From Bimastos eiseni (taxonomy: Eukaryota; Annelida; Clitellata; Crassiclitellata; Lumbricidae), in NCBI GenBank assembly GCA_959347315.1, contig OY365810.1, forward strand, positions 30,688,065 to 30,752,064: a stretch of 64,000 bases of DNA, given 5' to 3'. Below the pieces are notes generated by a model. That model ran no database searches and had not been told where the DNA came from. It was given only the letters and a program-made list of their open reading frames with translations. Below, in pieces: positions 47,141-57,335 of this stretch (position 1 is its first letter; each line of letters starts with the position of its first letter). The translations under genes were made by a program, and so were the position numbers.

Positions 47141-48042
47141 ATGTCGTTTCTAAAAATCCAAGACCCAGCCAAACGTGATTTTATAGTTGAGAAATTTCTC
47201 AAGATGAAGCAAAATATTAGACAAGACTCGTTATCAGAGAAAATAGGAGACATATCTCTTCAGCGGGAATTGTTAAAGGCGTACAAACCCATAATCGACT
47301 CGCAGTCTGGACTATCTAAATAAATAGGCGCGATTGAGGAAAGCACTGCGGCGACTTCTACAGCTCTTCGAGCATCTCCGGCATCGCTATCGACATCGTT
47401 GAAAGCGATTCAATTCCCACAATATCCCTCAATAGACGTGTTTGCGGACGATCCCGTTTAAGATACTAGAACCTTAGTACTAGGTGAGATAGCGACAAAA
47501 TATTTAAAAGAATGTGGCGCGAATAAAAAGACGACGGATACGACTTTCGGAATATACTCTAGAGATGAGCGTTTTTACATCAGAGACAGGCCAATCACGA
47601 TCGAAGGGATGATATAATGGTGGGTAATAACACCTACAAGGGAACTCCAGGGCTATGGGAATTAATGACGATGAAGGATCCAGATGATACGATATACAGT
47701 CAAAACGATCTGGATGAGTACTGGGATATTCTTGAATCGACGGGCGCCTTGTATGTACCTAATAATCCGAATAAACCCAAATCGTCTAGAGGCCTAAAAT
47801 ATAATAAAATCATTAAGCCATTGCTCTCGATGTGGAAAGGTAGGTTCTCGACGGGTGAGGGGGTTGTAGTTCTGCCCCCACAAGACCCTGATGCGTTAGT
47901 GGAAATGTTGGCACTTCGAATGGCTAGCTTCAGAGCGGGAAATACAAGATTAAGAAACGAGATAGTCGGTATCTGCGATGAGTTACTTCGGCAAAATAAG
48001 ATAAATGTGTTAGAATATAAAAATTTAATGATGCAATTATAA
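47141..48042 (+). pseudogene. Polinton-specific protein of about 300 aa, unknown function, broken
   Basis: Start at 47141 after AATTTAAAA. Encodes a helical N-terminus (IQDPAKRDFIVEKFLKMKQN), a linker with AIQFPQYPSID, then TFGIYSRDERFYI, GTPGLWELMTMKDPDD, LKYNKIIKPLL and a C-terminal helix ending NLMMQL. Stops at 47321 and 47459 and a frameshift at about 47610 break it. The string FPQYPSI ... FGIY.....FYI ... GTPGLWEL is characteristic of a recurrent Polinton protein family seen beside the capsid genes. No enzymatic motif is visible; it could be a structural or assembly protein. The stop overlaps the next gene's AAAATG. Confidence 0.7.
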
Positions 48043-48043
48043 A

Positions 48044-48322
48044 ATGATTGTCATAACTAAGAGAAGATTTGCTAAAAGATACGTCGTAGGAGGCGCTGGA
48101 ATATTTGACATGATATCAGGATTTTTCAAAAGAATGTTATCCTCGAATGCTGCAAGACAGGTAGCACCAACTGCATTAAGTGCCGGGAAAGAAGCTGCAA
48201 CGGAGATTGGAAAAAAGGCTATAGACGTAGGTAAGACCGTTGCTATCAATGCTGGAAAGCGATTGGTTGATAAAGCAGCGGCAAAAATGTTTGCACCACA
48301 ACGGAATTTGTGGATTTGTTAA
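48044..48322 (+). CDS. Small basic Polinton protein (pX/pVI-like?), C-terminally frameshifted
   Basis: ATG at 48044 directly after TTATAAA, starting at the previous stop. A basic N-terminus (MIVITKRRFAKRY) precedes a hydrophobic Gly/Phe segment (GGAGIFDMISGFFKRML) and an Ala/Lys-rich helix (AGKEAATEIGKKAIDVGKT). A frameshift near 48300 ends the frame early; the normal C-terminus seems to continue in another frame to about 48440. The pattern resembles small core/membrane-lytic proteins of adenovirus-like particles, but this is inference. In other elements the major capsid gene lies nearby; here the sequence jumps to the opposite-strand fibre-like gene. Confidence 0.5.
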   Translation: MIVITKRRFAKRYVVGGAGIFDMISGFFKRMLSSNAARQVAPTALSAGKEAATEIGKKAIDVGKTVAINAGKRLVDKAAAKMFAPQRNLWIC

Positions 48323-48450
48323 CTCCCCATGGAAATACGACACTTAGTCAAAAGAGTAAGGAAACGTTACAGAATTTAATATATCCCCACCCTTCGGCGA
48401 ATATAAATAATTCACTGTCTGGTAACGCCGGCGAGATATCAGTGGTAGTA

Positions 48451-48702
48451 TTATTCGATATCCGCTTGGTTGACTAAGGTTTCGACTTGGCCAAAGCTCG
48501 CAGCCTGGCTAGCTAAGACTGGTGGACGAATGTCAGTCGGTAGACCTTTTATCATGTTACCATTCATATTTAAATCACCATCCATATCGTTCGTTCCATC
48601 TCGTTTTAGAAACGTATTACTCACTTGAGATAGAGTAACACCTCCAGAATCTATTCTTTGAGTTGATCCAGTATCAGTTCGTCCAAATTTATCGACAGGC
48701 AT
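48451..48702 (-). CDS. Fibre/spike-like Polinton protein, N-terminal part only
   Basis: Start 48702 preceded (minus strand) by ATATATATAAA. The frame opens MPVDKFGRTDTG and has TFLKRDGTNDMDGDLNMNGN, a beta-repeat-like shaft beginning of the type found in phage and adenovirus-like fibres, followed by AASFGQVETLV. The protein stops after 83 aa, exactly where plus-strand coding sequence of the previous gene also ends. I infer that the rest was lost in an internal deletion. In related elements this N-terminus belongs to longer proteins. Confidence 0.55.
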   Translation of the reverse strand: MPVDKFGRTDTGSTQRIDSGGVTLSQVSNTFLKRDGTNDMDGDLNMNGNMIKGLPTDIRPPVLASQAASFGQVETLVNQADIE

Positions 48703-48754
48703 TTTATATATATATATATATATATATTATTTAATGCAATTCGTTTATGACTTC

Positions 48755-49156
48755 TTAAAATTTACATCCATCGTTGGACGTTTTCTTCAATACGTACAGA
48801 CATAAATGACCGCAATACACTTGACCGTCTGGTTGTATTCGCTCGCTATTGTAAAACAGCGGTCTTTGTAGATATTTTATCAATTCCGTAGGTGGAGGTA
48901 GTCCATAGCTGTCGAAATAAATTTTATCATTAGCGCGCTTGATCCAACAGGTCCAATGTGTTCCTTCGCCATCAGAATCGTCCAGATTAAGGATACCGCA
49001 CTCGTTCGCTCTTGGTTTCTTCGGCAGTTCATCACTTAGAAAAACTCCTCTGAAATTATTTATGTTTACTTTCCTAGCCGCTTCAATTAGATACACATTC
49101 GACAAAGCAATATTAGGTAGCGTTACACCTTCGACATCGATTTGTTTAACACTCAT
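48755..49156 (-). CDS. Adenain-like cysteine protease (PRO) of the Polinton, intact
   Basis: A 133-aa frame; ATG at 49156 preceded by TAATATAAA, one base downstream of the polymerase stop. Triad-type motifs are in the order of the Ulp1/adenain (C5/C48) fold: EGTHWTCW (His), IYFDSYG (Asp/Asn), PDGQVYCGHLCLYVL (oxyanion Gln and nucleophile Cys). It would process capsid precursors during particle maturation. Length is short compared with adenovirus protease (about 204 aa) but usual for Polinton PRO. This is one of the few undamaged frames of the element. Confidence 0.85.
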   Translation of the reverse strand: MSVKQIDVEGVTLPNIALSNVYLIEAARKVNINNFRGVFLSDELPKKPRANECGILNLDDSDGEGTHWTCWIKRANDKIYFDSYGLPPPTELIKYLQRPLFYNSERIQPDGQVYCGHLCLYVLKKTSNDGCKF

Positions 49157-49157
49157 T

Positions 49158-52100
49158 TTATATTAGAGAATAATGTCTGTATGCTAAAGTGTGGATGCCA
49201 TCTTGCTGAATCACTCGTTTGTCATCTTCCGCTGAGAGAGCTACCTTGTTAACTTCCTCTGTGTAGATATCGTGAAGATGCGATCGAATGACATTCATCT
49301 TTCTCGAATGTTCTCTCTTGGTGAATAAGCAGTCTTTGTAGTCTGAGTGAGTGATAGATTTCTAGACGACATTCTTCTTCACACCTTCACATTTCTTGTG
49401 ATCTACTCCGGCCATCTTGTATGAATACAACTTTGATCTTAAACCTACAAACTCTTCGATCTGTTTTCCAGCTGCTTCGTCTTTGAACATACCAATAACC
49501 CTTTTATTGATGCCTGTTTCTATACCAGAGGGGTGGTCTTTAGGATAGTCGCTAGCGTCGAACCTACTTCTAATGGCGGGTGCTTTGTCGACGTAGAAGT
49601 CTTCGGTCTTAATTTCATAGGCTAAAGAATCAGTATCGTTAAAAAGCAACTTTGCTCTATCTTCATACTTTTTCTTGATGTAATTATAATGAAAATCGTA
49701 CATTATAGTCTTACTCAAGTCTAAAATACACATACCAAGATATATAGGCTTGTTATAATATAGCTTCGTCCGTTTCATGTGAATGGCAATTAGGTTTGCA
49801 GCAAAAATAGTTCGAGTGTCGTAACTCGTTCTCGCTGCTAGTTTTATGGCTTGCTTCTCGCTAGAAACCAGTCTTATATCTACCCGAGCCTCTATGTTCT
49901 CGGACGTCTTACCAAAGACACTATTGTCCATTAGTTTGAAAAAGTCTTTCTCGAAATCGTTGGTGGCTCTGGTCCTTAGGTTGGTATTTAGATCGATATA
50001 TTTTTTCAACCAAGCACTTTCGTCAAATTTAATTCCACGATGAATTTTGGTAATCTTCAAGCCTAGGCGTTCATACAACATTAAATTTTCATAATTGACT
50101 ATATATTTTACTTTATCACACAGGTTTGGTATAAGTTTTGCTACATCTGATTGTTTGACCTTAACACTCTCTGGAGCAAGAGTCATTGTGAATATCGTGC
50201 AAATCTCTCTGACATTCTAAGTCCACCTCTAATGTACACGGTGAAGATCTCCAATCGTTTAGCTCATCATTACCCATCCACTGGAACCCATGAGTTGATA
50301 GATTCTTAGACATTGCCCATTCGTACAAATTGTTTGCGTCTAAATATGTTGTAAATGTTGAAGTCTTGCTATCGTCAAACGCTGGCATGTACTTATTGTT
50401 TGCCTGCCCATAACGAAGTGAAATAGTGCTAACGCCGCCTCTTATCCCATGCTTAACCATTAGTATCATATCATAATCGCTCAACAACTCCAACTCTACT
50501 CCATTCAACTTTAATGCGGCATCCCAAGCAAGACCAGGAGAAGTATAATACCAAGCGGGATCTAGACCATAGTTCTCACAACACACATTTCTAAAATTCT
50601 CAAACACGTCAGAGAACAGGAGAACATCACTCACGTTATATAAATCGTGGTATTTTCTAAACGTTTTAAATCCGAATTCATTCCATACCTTCTGTGCGTG
50701 GTTGTAGTCTTCGTCATTAATGTCTGAGTCGTTAAGTCTCGAATAGAATGCTGACTTTGGTGATAGTTTTGTTTCATTCAATCGATCGATGAAATTAATA
50801 AAATCATAAGGGTGTAAACCTTTTCTAAGCAAGAGATCGAGCTGATTGCCAGAGTAGTGCTTGCTTATATTTTTACACTGGTCTTTGCTCAGGTTCCTCG
50901 ATAAAGCGTCGAGACTCGATGCCATGAATCTAAAACTATCGATGAAACGTAATTCTCGTTTAACCTCTACTTCCTTATTTGCTTTATTTACAAACTTATC
51001 AACCACAACCTCTCTGCTAAATGAGATATACTTTTCTTCGTTGCTAGGGATGCAGTTAATTTTTTCGTTATCGTCACCTCGTAATTTCTTTACGAATAGA
51101 CGGCTGTCATAACCGGATAGATTATGGAACAAACATCGTCAAAACATTTCATATAATAGCAAAAGGAACCAGGGACGTGTTTTTGATATTTGTTGGTGTA
51201 AGACATGATGGGATCTGGTTGACAAGTGTCTATAGGTTTTATTAATGACTCAAAATCGGCAAACGCGACAAATGAGACTCTCGTCTTTCTATAATAATTT
51301 TTGAAACTCAACATAGTTCCTGGTTCTGGAAGTTCTATCTTTAGAGCGTCGTTTTGGGAACAGTATTCGGTGTGCTTGTGTAGCGAATCTATTCTACTGA
51401 ATCCAGTCAAACATCTTTTACAATAGTGCATCGAAGTGTATGAGTTTTCTCTATGAACCGCCATCAATCTGTTAAGGTTCTTTATCCAACAATAATGCTT
51501 CTTTTCTCCATCAGAAATGAGTAATAGATCTACACGCCTATTACTCTCATGCTTTGATAAATATAGTGGGAATAGGTAAACATAGTTCTCATAACCGAAG
51601 ATATTAATACTAATTTTATTATTTCTGTCAAACTTACTTATCACATTAGCATCCGCTGCTACTGGGAATTCGATGTCAGACCAATCAAGTTCTTCAGACT
51701 GCTTGATTAATTCTTTCGTAATTCTTTCTGGATTGCCGTCAACCGGATTTAAGGCTCTCGTTACACACCACTTGAAGCTTTCTTCGTCTTCGTTCTTCAT
51801 ATTAATAATACCCTTTTCACTCGCTAAACATTTCGGTAGTGGAATGTAAGAACTACCTTTCAGCGGTTTATAAACCACTGTGTTGATGTCTAATTTTTGA
51901 ACCGCTCTAAGTCTCCAGTTACTGTCTTGCATCTGGAAGGCTGCCATAGACTCTAGGGTTTTATCTTTCGCATTATTAAATATTTCGCTCGGGTCGGTAG
52001 AGTTTAAAACAACTTCGGTCATAGAGACAAATGGAAAATCCTTGGTAACTACTTGTCCGGATTTCATATCTGCACGCTCCATTGTGCAGGTAAGGACAAA

Positions 52101-52674
52101 ATTGACCGTAGTCTGGCGATTTCTAGACAAAAGGTCTTCCAGTTGTGGTTGAGCTGCTTTGAGAAAAGATGTGGCGTCAATTCCGCTTGCGCCTTCGACC
52201 GTGTATTGTTTCGTGAAGCCCTCGATAGCTGTAGCCGTCTCTTTTATTTCGCGTGTTTTCATAGGAATTTTACCGAATATAGAATTCACTTTGGCTTTCA
52301 GTGCTTCTAACTTCTCATTCACTATTTTCTTTGGTTCTTTAGGTATATAATTTTCAATCCACCTTGAGAATTTATTAATCGCTGATTTAGTCTTAACCAA
52401 TATTTTTCGTACTGTTGTGGCTGGTACGGGTTCGAGTGTTGGGATTCCAATGTCGGGAACGGGTTCATCAAGCAAACTAGCATTGGTTGAGATTGAGGGT
52501 ACGCTGTGGGCTTCAATTTTACTAATCAAATCCGCTTGTCGTAGTCATGTATAACCAACCAAAACCGCTCTGTTTGGCAAATTTTTTAAATTCAATAACA
52601 GTTTTCTTCGAGTATTTCACTTTATATTGTGGTGGCATTTCTTTAAGCTGTGACGAGAAAATATTTTCATTCAT
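49158..52674 (-). pseudogene. Protein-primed family B DNA polymerase (pPolB) of the Polinton, broken
   Basis: Start at 52674 (CGTATATAAAATG; MNENIFSSQL), natural end at 49158. Frameshifts near 52540, 51110 and 50170 and a TAG at 49362 break it. Domain order on the minus strand: N-terminal extension; zinc-finger-like YCKRC...H..YC near 51430-51370; exonuclease motifs FADFES (about 51260), HNLSGYDSRLF (about 51110) and YHDLYNVSDVLLFSD (about 50650); polymerase motif A LDANNLYEWAM; motif B KLMDNSVFGKTSEN; motif C NDTDS (Asp pair at 49629-49637); and the KLYSYK motif. All catalytic residues I can check are present, so the damage is by frame disruption. It replicates the element using a protein primer bound at the terminal repeats. 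Confidence 0.9.
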
Positions 52675-52820
52675 TTTATATACGCAAGAAAATATTTTGT
52701 TCTTTTTTTGTTTAATAATGACTCATCATCGAAACTGATGAGTCATCGAAACCTTTGGAAATTCCCGTGATATTTGACCTATAGGTGGATCTTCTAATCA
52801 AAGCCCTGTGCATGGTAGAT
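52675..52820. other. Segment between pPolB start and right TIR, with 11-bp-stem hairpin
   Basis: Non-coding. Contains ATGACTCATCA (52718-52728), loop TCGAAAC and TGATGAGTCAT (52736-52746), a perfect 11-bp stem embedding two AP-1-like TGA(C/G)TCA sites. CATCGAAAC is repeated directly on either side of the 3' arm. Confidence 0.7.
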
Positions 52821-53034
52821 GGCTTTTGCAACGCTAGAACGCTAGATTTATTTGATACTAGCTTGCTTGGAGGCAACACAGCCACATGTGGCTAGGGTCT
52901 TTTTGGCCTGTTTATGAGTTAGGTTAATATTATAACCTAAGTACGAGGCGACTATAACCAAATTATTGGTTGATTTGATGTGATTATAGGTGAATATAGA
53001 TTAAATGCACTAGGTAGCAACAAATATAACTACT
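52821..53034 (-). repeat. Polinton right terminal inverted repeat
   Basis: Inverted copy of 40846-41060, ending ...GTAGCAACAAATATAACTACT. The outer end is directly followed by an AT microsatellite (53037-53068), as the left end is preceded by a TA-rich tract. Confidence 0.93.
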
Positions 53035-53600
53035 TATATATATATATCTATATATATATATATATATAAGCGCAAGTTGTAACGCAATCACGCCGTAGAT
53101 TTGAGCGAAATCATGCATCTACACTCGGTCGTAATGGACAACAACAAAACAGGTCTATTGTCTGCCTACAATTAGTCTGCTTCTTCATTGTCTGCTGGGC
53201 TGCGCACCCGTTCGGCTGTCGTCTCTGCAGCATCCGTTATGGACACAAAGCGGTGGCGTTGGCACCAGACATTTTAGTTCCTAATATTTGTTTCGTCACA
53301 CTGATGGTGCTACATAAAATTAGGCCTATTTCTTAAAGCTCGGCTTTTTGAAGGTATTGATGACCGACGTCTAACGACTTAATCGGAAAGGTCGTTTGAG
53401 TACATTATTCTAGATTATGGGCTCTTTAGTGTCTAAGACTGGGGAGCGCTCGTGAATAAGCTGGTGCTCTGCTCATGTGGTAGCTTTTGAGCGCTTTAGA
53501 CACTTGGAATTTACGATTAAAATGCTCTAATATCTTATGTTCTTTTGATGTTTATATATATATATATATGAACAGATATCCAGAAATATATGCGCTGACA

Positions 53601-53640
<40 letters not shown>

Positions 53641-54927
53641 TGATTATTATAAGGAGAAATATACACGCAGACGTATGTAAGGCACCCAGATGATAAGTGA
53701 ATAGAACTGTATGCCACACGTCGACGAGGAAAGACAGACAGACAGACACACAGACAGACAGAAATACAAACAGATGGGCGGACGGACAGACAAGTTCAAG
53801 TTCGCAGATACTGCGCCTTGACACAGGGATGTGGTCTCGAGAGCGCGGTCTTGGTCTCGAGACCGAAAAACTGCGGTCTTGGTCTTGCTCTTGGTCTCGA
53901 ATGCATCGGTCTTGGTCTTGGTCTCGGACCATCGGTCTTGGTCTTGGTCTCGACTGCGTCGGTCTTGGTCTTGGTCTCAAAGGAACGGTCTTGGGATTGG
54001 TCTCCGTCTTAGGTTAGTGTTCTTGGTAATTTGTCAGTTATTTTCGATTATTAGAGACACCGGATGTTTAGGCCTTTCGTGCTTGTTATCAATTTATGAA
54101 GTGCTGACCATCTATATATAGGCCTACCTGTTTCTATGGGCAAAAAAATGCATTTGCAACGGAACCATCCATTTCAAAATTTGCCTTCACAAATGTCAAA
54201 GTTTTGGAACAATCTAATGATTATGTGGTCGGCCACGTGTAGTCACTGTTAACCAACAATTCCGAGTACAAGTGGGCCTACACCATTCAAACGGAACTTG
54301 TTCAGGAGTCTTAAAGCATTTACCTATCGTATAGGCATACTGTAGGTAATTTATAGTGGGATATTCTCAGACCGATACCAAGGGCTGAACCCGCAAACGT
54401 TCAGACTGGCCGGTAAAACTGTTTTCTGGGCCATTATTAAGATTAGTATTCTTCAGCAATAAAATTAATGCTTGTTATTCCGTTTTAGCGTCTAAATAAA
54501 TTGAATTGTTTATAAAATAAAGAGTTTCGGTCTTGGTCTTGGTCTCGGACCACCCGGTCTTGGTCTTGGACCTCTCAGTCTTGGTCTCGAGGTTTTGGTT
54601 TCGTGCCCAACTCTGCATGAGGTGTAGGCTGTGGACACAATCTACGCCTCTGCGGTATTCGTCTGTAGACTGGTGATTGGTCAGTTAGTGGCTGAATGAC
54701 TTACTCCCTCATTGACCGACGCACGTACATACGAACCGATGAACGAAATATAAAACTTAGGATAGCACACTCTGCCGAATATCAATCACTCAATCAATTA
54801 ATCAATAAATCGATCGATCAGTCAATAAACCAATAAATAAATAAATCAATCAATCGATGAGTCAATAAATCAATTGATTCCATAAAATTGGCTTACGTTT
54901 AGACTCAAGAACGCAGCTTTTGCTCCT
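53035..54927. repeat. Intergenic repeats upstream of the Slo gene, including (GGTCTTGGTCTCGA)n
   Basis: (TA)n tracts at 53037-53068, 53553-53570 and 53601-53636. A (GACA)n stretch lies at 53725-53765. Degenerate 12-16-bp GGTCTTGGTCTCGGACC arrays lie at 53831-54012 and 54527-54605; each unit carries partial self-complementarity (GGTCTCGAGACC). A block at 53080-53205 (CAATCACGCCGTAGAT ... ATTGTCTGCC) recurs at 56400-56520. No exon recognised. Confidence 0.7.
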
Positions 54928-56194
54928 ATGTCATCATCGACGTCGTCATCATCATCGCCATCGCTGTCGTTGTTTCTGTCATCAGCCATGACAACAGCGT
55001 CTGGAAACGACGACAACGACGACTGTTTGGCTAATCGCAGTTGGTTCATCTTCGTGATGTCCAGCAGTGTCTCCTATCTGGTGGGAATCGAAGTCATCTT
55101 GACGTCGAGGATGATCACTTTCCTTTCCGGTGTTCGGAAGACGAAGGACCCAGACAGATCGTCTGCCAGTGGCCGTTTAACAGACATCTACACGAGCCTC
55201 AGGTGGTACTGCGAGAGCCTCGTCTCTGGTCAAACATGGGCTGGAAAGATTATGGTAAGCACTTCGAGTCGAAGGTTCGGAGAACGTCCAGACATCGTCA
55301 CAGCACTCATATTCTCATATCACTTAATTGGTTTAAAAAAAAACCCATGGCAGAGCGAATCCACGCCAAAGTCCTATCGCAAATCTTCAATTTCTTACAA
55401 TTCTCTCCGGCCAAATATCTTCGCGAACTCTTCACCATCCAACCAGATCTTATATACTTTAGTCTTCGTCTTTCTTGACCCCGGTCACTTCTCATCTTAA
55501 TATGACTATTCCTCCAACCGCTTCATATCCTACTACGATCTGCCTACTGAATTAGGCATTTTACTGGTTCTACCACCTGCTCTTCTATTCATCACTCGCC
55601 AGACTTTCCACTCGATCACAGCTCTTCAAGAACCCTCACCTCGATTCATCCGATCACTCACCTTCCGCTTATCTACCTAAACGACACTCACTCTGAATCA
55701 CCTGCCTCTCTAAAAACTGGACTATGACATATATGTATACATGCATGCATACACACATACATACACATACATACATACATACATACATACATACACATAC
55801 ATACATACATACATACATGCATACGTACAATACGTGCACTGCAGTGCACACATACATACAGTGCCACTCACTCATACAACGTAATGTACACAATGCGTGC
55901 ATACAATGCATGCATGCATGCATATGACGACAATACAGAGTAGGTGAGAAGGTATGTACGTCATGAATGAATTACAGGACAAAGACAGATGTGATGGAGC
56001 GACTGAAGCCAAGGCGAATGACAGAGATAATGATGCAGAGCGAATCTTTACAAACTTTCATATGTACATACATCGTATATTGATATCGTATTATATATAT
56101 TGCATGCTATAATATATATATATATTTATATATATATATATATCAGCTGCGGCGTCCAAAGAAAGACCTGCAGTATGTCACTCGTCCATGGCGC

Positions 56195-56263
<69 letters not shown>

Positions 56264-57288
56264 AAGAGAGAGCATGTATTCAACAATACAACAATATTTT
56301 TATGTTACACATACGTTATGTAACGGACCAGATGCACATATATGGGAGACATTGTTAACAGGGCTACAGAACTGCTATCTATCAGCACAAATTATAAAAC
56401 AATCACGCCGTAGATTGTTCAAGCCATAGACCTACATACATGTATGGGCCTAATGCACAACAGTACACAGTAGGCGCACTGTCTGCCAACAATTGTGTCT
56501 CCATTGTCTGGTGATGGTCTGATTTTTTTAGATACATATGTTCTATAATTATACATATGGGTGCATTTGTGCGCTATGCTCACGTACGTACCTATGCACC
56601 TATGTATGTATGACATGCATAGAAAGGTGTGTAGGCTGTATACGTATACACAGGTATAGATTCGTATTTAAGGTGTATTGTTGCATCCATTGTTTCCTGT
56701 TCTTTTGCCGCAGGTGTCTGTTTCGTGTCTGTTGAGCATTGCTTCGCTCATCATTTACTTGATCGACGCAACCAAGTATTGATCTGCTTCGTCGTCATCG
56801 TCATCATCATCGCCGTCGTCGTCATCATAGTCGCTTTCACATCATTATCGTCGACGTCATCATAGTCGTTTTTATCATCATTATCGTTGTTCGTTATCAT
56901 CACCATCATCGTCGTCGTTTTCGTCGTCGTCGTCATCATATTCATCATTGTCGTCGTTGTCATGACAGTCATGCAGGCGTTACGGACTCGGTCCAGTGGA
57001 AGGGGACAAGGAGACATAGCAAGAGAGAGACAGAGCAAGAGAGAGACACCCGCAGACACAGAGAGAGCCCGAACGATAGACGCAACAGAAAGAGAGACAG
57101 AGGGAGAGATATAGGAAAAGACATAGGGAGAGAGATAGAGATGACACAAGGAGAGACAGAGGTAGCGAACGGATGAGAGGCAGACGAAGAGAAACAAGGA
57201 GAGACACACAGGGAGAGACACAGGGAAGACAGGGAGAGAGACAGAGAGATATATATAGGAAGAGACATAGGGAGAGAGAGAGAGGGAG

Positions 57289-57335
<47 letters not shown>

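Larger units (their letters stand above)
40846..53034. mobile_element. Polinton/Maverick (adintovirus-like) DNA element, 12.2 kb, degenerate
   Basis: Bounded by terminal inverted repeats of about 215 bp (40846-41060 and 52821-53034). Both outer ends read AGTAGTTATATTTG inward; Polintons characteristically begin with AG. The 6-bp flanks are TATAAA (40840-40845) and TATATA (53035-53040), compatible with the 6-bp target duplication of the family but weak in AT-rich DNA. It encodes the hallmark set: chromodomain integrase, protein-primed DNA polymerase B, adenain-like protease and packaging ATPase, plus capsid- and membrane-associated proteins. Usual length is 15-20 kb; this copy is shorter and lacks a major capsid gene. 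Most genes carry frameshifts or stops. Genes left of about 43.84 kb and right of about 48.45 kb run leftward; the central block runs rightward. Confidence 0.93.

Noticed and set aside
52725..52755. Hammerhead-ribozyme-like string CTGATGAGTCATCGAAAC
   Set aside because: The core strings CTGATGA and GAAA are present, but stem II would have at most one or two base pairs and stem III is not evident. The perfect 11-bp hairpin explains the sequence better.
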